Assembly: GCA_029851415.1 (NCBI GenBank)
Contig: CM056744.1
Span: forward strand, 65,528,172-65,592,171
Direction of reading: 5' to 3'
DNA length: 64,000 nucleotides
Source of the DNA: Eretmocerus hayati
Lineage: Eukaryota; Arthropoda; Insecta; Hymenoptera; Aphelinidae
Positions 47,921 to 58,807 of this stretch are shown here, piece by piece (positions within the stretch are counted from its first letter, which is position 1; the number at the start of each line of letters is the position of its first letter). The position numbers and the translations under genes are program-made. A model generated the notes under the pieces. The model saw only the letters and a list, made by a program, of their open reading frames with translations. It searched no databases and was not told where the DNA came from.

Positions 47921-48705
47921 ATCGAAATTCTAAGTAACAAATTCAACTGCACAGTCCCTTTCATGAGCAATGTATCGTTCCCAAGGCCATTGAACCGAAG
48001 ATTTTTTCAGAAGGTTAGGAAATCTTGTGTGATTTCGTGTAGTTTCGTTCATAATAACCATAATTCATATGAATTCCGTTTAGTTTTGTTTATCATAATC
48101 ACAATCGAAATTACTTTTGTTCGAGTTCCTTTCCTCAGACGATATAGTTTCGTTTGATTACGTCGCGTTTTCTGACGGAACATTTCGATTATGTTTCGTT
48201 TCGTTCATTCTAACCGTGATTATGCATGATTAACGTTTCGTTTCGTTTCTTCCACCGACACTTCTGTTGGAATTTCCTTGAGTTCCCAGCTCAACCATAA
48301 TCCATTTTTGTTTAGTTTCCTTTCTCATAAACGAAATAAAAAACGTAATTCAAATTAAATTATCAAGTTTAGTTTCGTTTATAGGAAAAACTAAACTAAA
48401 TTCTGAAATTTCGATTGTGGTTATTGAAGAACGAAACGAAACTCAACATTATTGAAATTTTACCGAAATAAACGGAACGAAACGAAACATCAGTTCCGTT
48501 ACAAACCCTGGTCAAAATTCTTCATCTTCTTGAAGTTTCTCGACCCGAAAAGATTTTTGAGGTGAATTATGAGAAAATAATGAACTGTCACAATTTATTG
48601 CACAAAGTTCGCGATCCTCAGTAGTTTTCCGATTTAGGAGATGTTATTTACTTTTTGGGTAAGATTTTTTGAAGTCTAATGTAAAAAAGACCACTACAAT
48701 TGAAC

Positions 48706-49190
48706 TCACCCCCATTCCCTGAGAAAATTATGCAATATGCAGCAAGCAGTTGTGATCTCTGCAGCAGAGTGAGGTTTATAGTGGAGTCCTCTCATACTGT
48801 TGAGACATCTCCAAGCTCCTCTGAGCATGCCAATAGTTTGTTCGACCATGCATTTGGTTCCACGAATAGCTCCACTATATTCACCTTCTGGTGTGTTGTT
48901 GGTTGCATTGCGAACGGCAATCAATAAAAATCTCGATTCCGTGTAGCCTTCGGCAGCTGTGAAAATGAGTGTGGGATGTATTCTTCATTGAAGTATTACG
49001 ATATTCTATTCGTTTACCCTGAATATAATAATTCCACATCGAATCTAGTGTGTCAGTGCAAATCAACCCTTGGAGGACGGGGATTCTTCCCAATAAAATT
49101 ATCCCCGATTCTCATGGAAATATTCATATCTACTGCCTGTATCTTCATCGGTCCGAGATCGTGGTGAGCAACCATAGTGTCCACCCCCGT
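48706..49190 (-). pseudogene. Harbinger (HARBI1-like) transposase C-terminal remnant
   Basis: The minus-strand frame 48706-48990 contains the DDE_Tnp_4-type C-terminus: FLLIAVRNATNNTPEGEYSG, CMVEQTIGMLRGAWRCL (with the catalytic-region Glu) and CCILHNFLREWG, matching the VE..IG.LK.R.RCL / C.LHN signature of PIF/Harbinger transposases. Upstream, in another frame (~49170-49090), MKIQAVDMNI and GDNFIGKN are residual parts of the central domain. Frameshifts and truncation make it inactive. Terminal repeats were not identified. Confidence 0.75.
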
Positions 49191-49465
49191 CCTCTAAAGG
49201 TAAACTGCGCCATCGAATTACTAGGGAGGAGTATGATGAATGATCTGAAATAGAGGGGTGAAGCTTGCATTATTATCGAAATAGCCCAGGAAAAGATGAG
49301 CCCGGCTGCTCAAAAGAGAGGGGGGTGTCAGGATATACGCGCTTGTTTGGTGGCGCCAGTTTTCTTCGTACCTCTTCTCCTTGACAACGAAGGCACATTG
49401 GAAAAACTCAGACGTCTGGCGCCAGGAGGAGTAGGGAAGAGCTCAATGTTGCGCGCTGCTTTATT
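49191..49465. other. short unique stretch
   Basis: It contains an inverted pair TGGCGCCAG (about 49351) and CTGGCGCCA (about 49418). No gene seen. Confidence 0.35.
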
Positions 49466-49469
49466 GGCG

Positions 49470-50070
49470 TCAGTCATTGTTACTTTTTCTCCTCACACCT
49501 GTACGCCAAACCGAATCAAGGTCTGATGGTGAAAGAAGAGTGGGGGAAGGCATTTGCTGCCGCGAAACAACTTGGCAAATGGCAGTCTGTCGGTGCTCTT
49601 CGGTGCGAACAAATGGGTAGCTCGGGATGAATAACGGTGCAGTATATACATATATACACAAGTATTCTGCAGCCAATTATATTCTGTCTTTGAGAATATA
49701 TGTAAGAAGAACGAAAGGGGTAAGTGATTTGTTTTTAACATTCATATCCAGTATTGATGTCATATCATATAATATGTAATGTTAGTTGTGTATGTATGTT
49801 ATGTAATACGTTATATGATAGTAACATTCACATGTAATAGTGGCGTCGGTCATTGCTAATAGAAACAAGATATGATGGCGAAAGAAGAGTGGGGGGAAGG
49901 CATTTGGTGCCGCGAAACAACTTGACGTGTGGCAGTCTGTCGGCGGTCTTCGCTGCGAACACATGGGTAACTGGGGATGAACAAGGGTGTAATATATGTA
50001 CACAAATATCTGCAGTCAATTATATTCTATCTCAGGAATATATGTGGGAAGAACAAAACTGGTAAGTCAT
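49470..50070 (+). repeat. ~250-bp direct duplication ending in splice-donor-like sites
   Basis: GATGGTGAAAGAAGAGTGGG...GCAGTCTGTCGG...AATATATGTAAGAAGAACGA (about 49525-49720) recurs at about 49873-50060 with ~85% similarity. Both copies run into GTAAGT (about 49720 and 50061), a consensus donor. The first copy has a short frame MVKEEWGKAFAAAKQLGKWQ; in the second this frame is shifted. They may be duplicated exons of an unknown gene or of a mobile element. Confidence 0.5.
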
Positions 50071-50131
50071 TTGTATTCAACATCCATATGTTATAGTTAA
50101 AGAAAAGATTTTCATCTAATGATTCAATTAC

Positions 50132-50245
50132 AGAGGAAGTCAGTATCAGACTCAGAAGACAATCGAAGATTGAGCAGCTCGAGCACGTATGAAAACCAAG
50201 AACAAAAACAAAACACGTCATCTTCTAACACATAAAAATATTTGG
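50132..50245 (+). other. possible terminal coding exon (Ser/Asn/Gln-rich)
   Basis: Preceded by TTCAATTACAG, it opens with RKSVSDSEDNRRLSSSSTYE and reaches TAA after 34 codons (about 50235). A GTAAGT donor at 50246 follows shortly after. Coding status is a guess from splice sites and composition. Confidence 0.25.
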
Positions 50246-50500
50246 GTAAGTTTTATATTTTACTTAAATTCTTAATAATATTTTCATGACTCCAATATCG
50301 GTTATCCGCGAATAATAAAAGTGATGATTAGTTTCTTACATGTCTTTAAAGACACGCGTAGTTATGATGTGGTGAGTAGTATTTCAAATTCAGAAATTTT
50401 TCTTTAATACACTATGCTTACATTAATAGTCAACTTTCATTTCTTTCACATTATCTATAGAAAGACATATAATCATTGTTGTTTTCATCATATGTTACAG

Positions 50501-50647
50501 GTGTCCAGGAAATGAAGAAACTTTCAGCACAACGAAGATCCCAGTCAAAGGAGAATTGATCAAGACATGGAAGAAGACTCTGGACATCATCTTTTATAAT
50601 TCGTCAAGACACGAATTATTCAACGGCAATGTTGAAAAGATGGAGAA
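50501..50647 (+). CDS. possible internal exon, 49 codons, unknown protein
   Basis: Bounded by the acceptor ATATGTTACAG (50490-50500) and donor GTGAGT (50648). One frame (from 50503) is open throughout and protein-like: CPGNEETFSTTKIPVKGELI then KTWKKTLDIIFYNSSRHELF. The single Cys and a Pro...Lys-Trp spacing are faintly reminiscent of a THAP-type domain, but the other ligands are not visible, so I do not assign it. A 20-bp micro-exon candidate (about 50356-50372, before GTGAGT) lies upstream. Confidence 0.3.
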
Positions 50648-50659
50648 GTGAGTCATATA

Positions 50660-51540
50660 TTCATATACAAAATTTTCTCCAAACCCCTTTTTTTAATTAA
50701 GATTTATATGAGCCAACTCGTTGAGGATCCATGATTAATTCAAAGCCAGTTACTTTCTCTTCTTCTCTATCATGAATAATCTACCCTACATTTGTTCTAT
50801 ACTTCACTTTCATTCATATCATTCTATTACCATAATTAACTCGTTTATTCCGCGGATAAAATCACGTCAACTGTTTCGTATACTCGGTTCTATCGGTAGA
50901 CTCATTTAACGAGATTGTATTCAACGGCAGACATATTAGCCGACTCGCGTGTCTCAACGGAAAGGCCCATTGTAGTTAAAATCTTGGAGTGATTTCTAAA
51001 TTCACATCAATCGATTGAACAAATTGTAGGAAGCCGATTGATGATAATGTTTAAAAATTTTCAGATCTCACCGGAACCACAATATAACCATGCGACGTCC
51101 TTCTGAATATCTGTTCTTATTTCAGTTATAATATATCTATGAAAAAATAGAATAAGTCACAAGAAAAATCGAAAAATGATTGTATACATGTATCATTAAC
51201 TGTGAATAAATTGATTGAAAACAATATACATATTCCCTATATCTCATCCCACCTCCTACTTCATCCTTCTGTGTTTCATTACTCATGATTGAATCAAATT
51301 TCGAAAAGTACTTGCCGAGGGTCAACAAAGGATCATTTGAGGATCAACAGGTTAGTGAGATATTTTTAGCAAAAATGAAGATTCCCACAAATACCATATG
51401 ACTACATATGTACGTCTTTTTTGAGCCCTTAAACCTTACAATTGAGAATCCCGGGGGATCGTTGAGAATTTTCAGATTTCATCCTATTAAGATTTCGATG
51501 AAATAATCGTATTTTAAAACCACTAAGGTATGAACAATAA
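50660..51540. other. AT-rich, no gene recognised
   Basis: No repeats or domains seen. Probably intron or intergenic. Confidence 0.35.
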
Positions 51541-53785
51541 CGAAAATTAGGGAGAATGTGTTACAAATCATGAAAATCCGTTTCTAACTTCAAATCATAC
51601 AGGACCTTATTAGAGAATTCTCAAGGAACTTCCGGTGTACATAAACAACAAATGAAAAAAAAATTTCACAATAACAAATGATTGTGAAATAGTTCTCTCT
51701 GTCCCATCAACTTTAGAACATTCAGAATCCAAAAGTGATCTTCGAGAAATTCCAAAATATCACGATTTCAAAATTTCTGAGAAATCAAATCATTTTCCAC
51801 CCATCGTAGAAACTCATATTCTCAATAACATGATCCCCAAGGATAGAACATGTACAGGAATGACTCAGAATATTAACAATATCAATGATCGCAACGAACT
51901 ACATTTACCAGTTGCAACGAATTTGTATGATGCCTTGGCTCACATAGAGATCGGGACTTTCATCTCTGAGTACGACTGGTTACAAATGTATGTTGCCGAG
52001 CTACTGTAGATGTAAGTTCGTCGTAACTCATAAGGATATTTCATGATACAACATTCTACACTAACACATCTTTACGGAATCGAATCGTTGGATTTCCTCT
52101 GATCTGAACATCGTCCCTTGGTCCGTGAAGGTAACCAATACGTGTCAGTTTCATCTGATTATGTCTCTTTTGGTCCCTGTATTGTGAAGAAACACCTCCA
52201 CGAAAAATACTTACCAATTATCAATCTACTGACACGATATATGTATACACAACTACATGAACCGAAGATGAGATGTCTCAACTCATGAAAATCCATTCCA
52301 AATTTCATCAAAGAAGCTTATATTTGGAAATTCTCGGGAGAAATTTCAATGTACTTAAACAACGGAGAGAGAAATTCCCTACAATAACAAAAGATTGGAA
52401 GAAACTCTCTTTATCCCATTGATTTTAGTTCTTAAGATTCACAGGTAATTTTCGAGGAATTCCGAAATACTACTATTCCAAATTTCTTCAGAAAATCAAA
52501 TCGTTTTCCATTGATCATATGAACTCCCCCAATCACATAATCCCCAAAAATGGAATATATACAGGAATCACTCATAATTCTGCCGATATCGATGACTGCA
52601 ACCGATTACATTCACGAGTTGCAACATCGTACGATGCCTCAAGTCATAAGGAGGTTGAGTTCCTCATCTCTGAGTGCAAAAAAATGTTGCCGAGCTACTG
52701 TTCATGTAACTTGATCGTAGATCATGAAGATATCTCATGAAACAACACTTCACACTGACATAACTTCGCGGAATCAAATCGTTGGATTTCCTCTGATCTG
52801 GACGTCGTCCCTTGGTCCGTGAGGGTGTTAAGGTATGAAACCTTCGATCCCAGATAACCGTGAACCTACAACTCGGAGAATCTAGACTCGTACTACAAAA
52901 TGAGAGGGAAACGGTCTATTTACATATAGTCCAAGGCACAAACTATCGTTCCGCATTCACCCAAGACCGTACCTTGTGCCAAAGAGCGACTCCTACGTGT
53001 AGTCAAAGACGTAAACTACCATTCCGCATTCACACGAGATTATGCTTTGTGCCGGAGAGTCCCCGCGCGTAGTCAAAGATATAGAGTGACGATCCGCATC
53101 CACGCAGGGTTGTGCTGAAGGGTGGCTCTCGACTAAATAAAGATATTGGAATTAAATGATGGATTAACCATAAGCCAACGGTCACGTTGGTCTGAGAACA
53201 CGTTGTTGACATGATTTACGAGTCCCAACCGGGACTCATGATTCCAGAACTCCCTGCGGATACACGGCATGGAAGCCGTCGGCAACGGACATCGGACAAG
53301 CCTCAAGCCAAAGCAAAGACCAGCTACAGCTACGTGCATAAGCCAAGCAACGCTAAGAGGACATGAGATGCAGCATCGCAACAGCCAAAGGGGGCGGTCG
53401 ACAAACAACACTCGCCGTACAGCCATGACCTCATTACCGCATACGGCCATGAGACTCGGCAACGTCGCATACGCTTGGCAACGCCGACGCCACCACCTAG
53501 CAACAACGAGCCCGGCGCCGCTGCATACCGAGGGGAGGCCTTATTAGATGACGCAACCAACAACCAATCAGAGACGCTGCCCAGACGAGAGAGAGTCTCC
53601 ACTCCAGCGCGCAGATCCACGACGCGCTCGATCGATAATGGCCGCGCACGAATTAGGCAACAGCCCGCCCCCTTTCAGTAGTCGGCACCGCCCAGATCCA
53701 TGATGGCGCATCAAGGAGAGGATGCGCACGCACCACCAGCAACCAGTCAGAGCCTTCCGTGGGCGTAACCACGCCACTCATCTAA

Positions 53786-53809
53786 TGACGTCATTTCGTC
53801 TATATAAGG
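53786..53809 (+). promoter_or_regulatory. LTR promoter: CRE and TATA box
   Basis: A perfect cAMP-response element TGACGTCA (53786-53793) lies 7 bp before TATATAAGG (53801-53809). The same pair is conserved at 59703-59726. A start site about 30 bp downstream would make R begin near 53835. The upstream 72-bp repeats are placed like enhancer repeats in U3. Confidence 0.75.
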
Positions 53810-54004
53810 AGCCTACAGACGCCCGCCAGCAGACTTGGGGCTTGAGACCCAGACCTATAACCTCAGCCTCGCTCGAGTAACCACATAACGAGCCTTGCAC
53901 TGTCTTTCTGTACTCCCATTTTGTATAACGCATTTCATAACGCATTTCATAACGCCAGTTCTGTAAAGAGTCTTTCATAACGCCAGTCTTGTGTAGAGTC
54001 AGTT

Positions 54005-54010
54005 AATAAA
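54005..54010 (+). terminator. LTR polyadenylation signal AATAAA
   Basis: AATAAA about 200 bp downstream of the TATA box, marking the end of R. In the other LTR copy the same position (about 59909) reads AATGAA. Confidence 0.65.
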
Positions 54011-54178
54011 GCCACGTTGATTGTCACCACTGCTTCCATTGTGCTTCAGCACTTAACAACTCAACGAACCTGGCCCCATCACAAGTAACAATAGCGACGG
54101 TCCAGAGATCCAGCCATCCAGATGTTCCAGCAACTGTAGCAGACATCGAATATTTATAAGTACCAGGTTTGTAAGCGT

Positions 54179-54493
54179 ATGAAGGAGACCCAGTCCTCGC
54201 CGGGACGGCCGACGAAAATACCAGGAGGGGCTAGTTCCGTGACTGAGGTCTACCCTAAGGAATACCAACCTCCTCTGGAGGTCTCGAAATACACACCTGA
54301 GTCCGTACCTACGCTTCGCCGCACGACAAAAGTGCTCGACCTGACCGTGTACGGCGTTTCTCCGACGGATGATGAACGATGTCTGACTCCAGCGGACCCA
54401 AGCGTTGCCCGCGCTGCCATTTCCGATTCCCAGGAGTCAGCCGAACCGCAACCGTGTACGAGCTCTACGCCTTACAACAGGCCCGTCGATTAG
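54179..54493 (+). CDS. U5-located ORF (104 aa), unknown
   Basis: ATG at 54179, stop ending 54493. It begins MKETQSSPGRPTKIPGGASS and is Pro/Ser/Thr-rich with no family recognised. The same frame is open in the other LTR (60084-60404; 106 codons), with a two-codon in-frame insertion and mainly single substitutions. It lies after the inferred polyadenylation site, so it would be in the 5-prime leader of a genomic transcript. A second frame (54379 onward) overlaps it. It may be an upstream ORF, an accessory protein or a diverged Gag start; this is not known. Confidence 0.35.
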   Translation: MKETQSSPGRPTKIPGGASSVTEVYPKEYQPPLEVSKYTPESVPTLRRTTKVLDLTVYGVSPTDDERCLTPADPSVARAAISDSQESAEPQPCTSSTPYNRPVD

Positions 54494-54621
54494 CACGCGC
54501 AGGCGCAGAATCGAGTAGGCCTCGAGTTATAAACGGCGCCACGCCAGATTCAACAACTGAACCAAGCGTACCGTCTTCGCCAGAACCATCGTCCCAGCAA
54601 CTTCAGGGCTCGTTCATAACA
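54379..54621 (+). CDS. second overlapping U5 ORF (CPRC-containing), unknown
   Basis: ATG at 54379 in another frame than the previous ORF, with PKRCPRCHFRFPGVSRTATV. The counterpart at 60284-60511 (75 aa) is also open and ends SSPEPSSQ-stop just before the LTR end. In this solo copy the stop codon is changed and the frame runs past 54621 into flanking DNA. A lone CxxC is present but no complete zinc site. Confidence 0.3.
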
Positions 54622-55739
54622 AGGGTAACCTATACGTGTCAGTTTCATCTGATCATGTCTCCCTCGATCCCTCTGACGTGAAACCACACCTCCACGAGAA
54701 ACACTTTCCAATTATCGAACTACTGCTACGATGTACACAACATAAGTCAAGGATTTTGTGTCTCAACTAATAGAAATTCATTTCGAATTTTAATCAAAGA
54801 AGTTTATATTCGGAAATTCTCGGAAATTTTACAATGTACCTGATCAACGAAAAGAGATTTTCCACAACAGCAAAGGATTGAAAAATAACTCTCATTATCC
54901 CATTAATTTTAATTTTTAAGATTCCCAGGTAATTTTCGAGGAATTCCAAAATACCATGGTTTCGAAATTCCTAAAAGATCAAATCATTTTCCACCCATTG
55001 TAGAAACTCATCCTCTCAATAACATGATGCCCAAGGATAGAACATGTACAGGAATCACTCATAATATTAACAATATCAATGATTGCGACGAATTACTTTT
55101 TACCAGTTGCAACGAATTTGTATGATGTCTTGGCTCACATAGAGATCGAGACTTCAGTCTCTGAGTACGACTGATTACAAATGTATGTTGCCGAGCTACT
55201 GTAGATGTAAGTTCGTCGTAACTCATAAGGATATCTCATGATACAACATGCTACACTAACACATCTTCACGGAATCAAATGGTTGGATTTCCTCTGATCT
55301 GAACATCGTCCCTTGGTCCATGAAGGCAACCAAAACGTATCAGTTTCATCTGATCATGTCTCTTTTGGTCCCTGTAACGTGAAGAAACACGTCCACAGAA
55401 AATACTTCCCAATTATCAAACTACCGACAAGATATACACAACAACATGAATCGAAGATGAGATGTCTCAACTCATAAGAATCCATTTTGAATTCCATCAA
55501 AGAAGCTTATATTCGGAAATTCTCGGAGATCTTCAAATATACTTGAACAACGGAAAGAGAAATTCCCCACGACAACAAAAGATTGGGAAAAAACTCTCTT
55601 TATCCCATTAATTTCAGTTCTCAAGATTCACAGGTTATCCCCGAGGAATCCCGAAATGCCACCATTTCAAATCAATTCTATCCCATTCATTTTATTCCTC
55701 ATACCATTCATTTCATTCCTTATTCATCCTACTCCAAAA

Positions 55740-56094
55740 ACGATCTAAATTCTATTCCAAACACACACACGAACACAAATCCCCGATCCGGTGACAGCAC
55801 GCCGTGGAATGTGAATACATCCATTACATTCCTCTAGTAAGTGTGCGTGTATTGGACTGCCTCACAAAAGGGGATTCTTCTCCCACTCACAAACACAAGA
55901 CACAAAAACAGACACATTCGAACACAAATCCATATCCTCGAGCTAGTGACAGCACGCCGTGAAATGTGAATATATTCATTATATTCGTCTAGTAAGTGTA
56001 CGTGTATTGAACTGCCTCACAAAAGAGGATTCCACGAACTCTCACACACACACACACACACACACCGACCCATCCACCAACCCATCAATAAATA
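55740..56094. repeat. CA-rich microsatellites and a 155-bp tandem duplication
   Basis: GTGACAGCACGCCGTGGAAT (about 55789) recurs at about 55945 with the following AATGTGAATA..TCTAGTAAGTGT..GTATTG.ACTGCCTCACAAAA, a 155-bp tandem pair. (CA)n tracts lie near 55761 and 56043-56064. Confidence 0.8.
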
Positions 56095-57186
56095 TATGGG
56101 CAAATCTCACGAAGTATGCGGTTTGTCCGAACAGGCCTATTTTCACGTTGTCAGAAGAACAGTCGCGTTCTTTCCGCCGCTCGCATTAGATCATTTTCAA
56201 GATCTACTCATATTTCACAGTTCTGCATCCTTCAAAAGTCTATAACTTGCTATAAAAAGATACTGGGAGACGCTTCTTCTTGACAAAATCGCAATTTTCG
56301 ACCGAACAGGGCCATAATTCTCTCACGCCTTAGCTCGCCACAGGCGGGGCGGTTCATCGATCGGTCTGAAAATTGGATATGTAATGGATTATTATATGTA
56401 AAAACATATAATTCTCGCCCGAAGCTGTGCCTATCAATGCGTCAGAGTGCCGATGATTCGTTGGAGCGAACTCCGATTTTACATTTTTTCCTGTATCGCT
56501 CTTCTAATGGATGCAGCACTCGGAGCGGTGAATATTTCGTATCTGTAGAAACGACATCTTATTCTATATTCAGAAATCTACAAATCAAATCCAAGAACGA
56601 TAGTGTGCTCGATTCCGCACGACGATGCGGCTTGAAATGAGAAAAGTTATTTTTGCGTAAATGGGGTCAAAAAAATCGTTTTTCGTGTAGCACATGAAAA
56701 TTTCTATTCCGTTGGGATTGAAACCACGTGTAAACTGATATTTGTACCTCAAGGAATAACTATGGAAATCGCCCCTACTACAGCCTCATCTCGGTCGTGA
56801 TGCGAGGCTTGTGAGGATTCACAAATGACGAAAATGAGCATTTCGGCGGCTGCGGCACATCTTCATTTTGTACCACAGACCTTCAGAAGATGATGTAAAT
56901 CATGAAACTCATCTCTTCTCTTCTATTGCAAAACCAATAATGCCATGTATTCAGATACACATAGCCAATTAGAATGACGGAAATATGAGGGTCCCATCCA
57001 AATACATGGGAAAATCTTCTACTCTCTCACAAATCCGCGGCGGAGCTCCAAAATGATTCACGAAAGTATTTCATGATTGTTTGACATTACTTGGACTGAA
57101 CAAAAGTTTATGGGAGGTGTGCTGCCATTCTGGGAATTCTCGAAATTTCAAAGTCGAAATCGCATAGCTCCTGAGATTTGCCCATA
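56095..57186. mobile_element. TA-flanked non-autonomous element, second copy (1,092 bp)
   Basis: Reverse-complement copy of 15617-16710, with the same ends (TATGGGCAAATCTC.../...GAGATTTGCCCATA) and TA on both sides (56093-56094 and 57187-57188). It differs by scattered substitutions and small indels. Its presence without the outer element of 15369-17291 shows the 1.1-kb unit is autonomous in extent. Confidence 0.85.
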
Positions 57187-57269
57187 TACGCACAATCAGT
57201 ACAAATCTAGGGACTTTCACATTCGTCTAGGGCCATTTGCCTCGTTAAGTTGGCAGCCCTGATTTGATT

Positions 57270-58807
57270 TTATGTTGGCAAGCCTGATATACGGATTCCG
57301 GATGGTCATAAGGCGCCCTGTCTGTTATTATTGTTAATTCCGCCTTATTATCGTTAAGACTTTATCAAGCAATTTATTATTAAATTCCTCTCCATGATCA
57401 GTCAGTCAGAACATCGGTGTTTCCCATCCAAATAGGATTAACTCCTCCAGGGCTGCGGCTATGGCTCCGGCTTCGGCTTTGCGGAGAGAATTGACCTCAA
57501 TCCATATCGTGAATAGATCTTGGAACACCAATAGGTATTTGTATCTTCCCTTCTTACTAGTCGAAAATTCCATCAAATCTGCTGCCACACCTACCCAAGG
57601 TCGCTCTAAAATTCTTGCCCCCATCAATCCTTGAGGATCCGTTTGCGACACTTTTTACTTCTGGCATTCCTGACATGACTTCACGTATGTAGTGACATCG
57701 TGATACAAGCCCGGCCAATAGTACTCTCTTGCAATCCGGTCATACGTTTTCTCAATGCCCAGATGCCCAGCTTAGGCGATACTATGAGCTTCATACAGAA
57801 CTCTTTCCCTCTCCCCAACTTGTCTTACCAGCCTCCACTTCTCTTCTGGACAGGTCAATGGATCTAACAGGTTGTATTTCGTATGCCTATACAACAATCC
57901 GCCCTCCACCTTCCAATCCCTGAATTTTTGTGGATATTCTTGTACATCCTTCACTTGCCTTCCATACCACGGGTCTGCCTCTTTCTCTACCGCCGCAATC
58001 TCCTCTCCGTCTTCGTCTCCGTCCACGATGCGCGAAAGGGCGTCTGGTACCTGATGTAATCTACCAGTACGATACTCAATCGTGGAATCCGATTGTTGGA
58101 GTTCGAGAGCCCATCGCGCCAGCCGTCCCGTCGGGTCATTAAGATTCCGCGGCCACTCCAGCGCACTGTGGTCCGTTATCACCTCAAAATGATACCCCTC
58201 GATATATGGCCTCAACTTTTTTATGGCCCATATAATCGCCGAAAGTTCACGTTCGCTGGCGCTGAAGTTTTGCTCGCTCTTGGTCAATTTCCTGCTGATA
58301 TAAACAATGGGGTGCTCCCCATCCTTCCCTTCTTGCGTCAGCACTGCTCCTATCGCCATATTCGAAGCATCACTCTGTATCGTTTGGAAAAATCTGGTCT
58401 AGCTAGTACTGGCGCTGACGTTGAAGCTTCTTCCAACGTCTCAAACGCTTTTTGTTGATCTTCACCCCACTCGCACGCTTGCTCTTTGCGTAGAAGCTTC
58501 AACAACGGCACTTTAATTTCGGCGTCATTCGAGATGAATCTCGCGTACCAACCTACCATGCCGAGGAACGATCTCTGACATTTTTCGGAGCAGCTATCTT
58601 CCTTACTGGTTCTGTCTTCTCCGGATCTGGTCGCAACCCATTCACGTCCAGGATTAACACTAAGTAATTAACTTCCCTACAACAAATCTGATACTTATCT
58701 GGATTTACTCTCAAACCAGCCTCTATGAGCCTTTTCATGACTAGGGTGAGGTAGTGTACATGTTCTTCATACGTCTCCGTCGCTATTATTATGTCATCTA
58801 AATACCC
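57270..58807 (-). pseudogene. Ty3/gypsy pol remnant (RT, RNase H, integrase), inactivated
   Basis: Minus strand, in order: reverse transcriptase from the catalytic YLDD (about 58796-58806) with HYLTLVMKRLIEAGLRVNPD; thumb/connection (VPLLKLLRKEQACEWGEDQQ, 58350-58559); RNase H (58359-57772, SASERELSAIIWA and VITDHSALEW catalytic positions); integrase zinc-binding domain (HLGIEKTYDRIAREYYWPGL, SCQECQK, 57790-57660); integrase core with first Asp (AADLMEF), and a second-Asp block TDHGEEFNN near 57390, fading by 57270. Frameshifts (near 58555 and 58350, about 57400) and stops (before AGHLG and after CQECQK) inactivate it. The upstream half of RT is cut off by the LTR at 58808. Confidence 0.9.

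Larger units (their letters stand above)
45724..48510. mobile_element. hAT-type non-autonomous element containing a giant palindrome (2.8 kb)
   Basis: Ends are CAGGGTTTGTAACTGAACTA and (inverted) CAGGGTTTGTAACGGAACTG, flanked by 8-bp near-duplicates TTCAAAAT (45716-45723) and GTCAAAAT (48511-48518; 7 of 8). A CAGGG terminus and 8-bp duplication are hallmarks of hAT elements. Subterminal zones (45745-45910, 47310-47560, 48010-48490) are packed with degenerate TTTCGTT/AACGAAA motifs, plausibly transposase-binding sites. Between 45925 and 47296 lies an almost complete palindrome with ~650-bp arms. Frames in the arms (46760-47017 and its partner at 45927-46430) are mirror images and show no domain. 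Confidence 0.8.
52826..54621 (+). mobile_element. solo LTR of a Ty3/gypsy-like retrotransposon (1.8 kb)
   Basis: Starts TGTTAAGGTATG and ends CGTTCATAACA (TG...CA with TGTTA/TAACA short inverted repeat), flanked by 4-bp duplications AGGG (52822-52825 and 54622-54625). The interrupted tandem unit shows the empty site. It matches 58808-60532 along its whole length. Inside are ~72-bp tandem repeats at about 52930-53110 (three units), CRE plus TATA at 53786-53809, AATAAA at 54005-54010 and two overlapping open frames in the inferred U5. Internal sequence and the second LTR have been lost by recombination. Confidence 0.9.
51540..55700. repeat. ~700-bp tandem repeat, about 3.5 units, split by a solo LTR
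   Basis: The landmark block TCAAAGAAGCTTATATT.GGAAATTCTCGG occurs near 52306, 54798 and 55497 (with a diverged form near 51604), and GTTGGATTTCCTCTGATCTG near 52087, 52782 and 55273. Once the LTR insertion (52826-54621) is removed the spacing is about 690-715 bp. Units differ by 10-20%. No frame is conserved between units (for example 52519-52740 is open in only one), so the repeat is non-coding. Confidence 0.85.

Noticed and set aside
53133..53777. Long frames on both strands in the LTR U3 region, also at 59098-59694
   Set aside because: All six frames are fairly open in this GC-rich stretch, frames are on conflicting strands and lie upstream of the promoter; only the U5 frames, downstream of the start site, were kept as candidates.
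57930..58458. Plus-strand frames over the pol gene
   Set aside because: Shadows of the minus-strand RNase H coding region, which has clear catalytic motifs.
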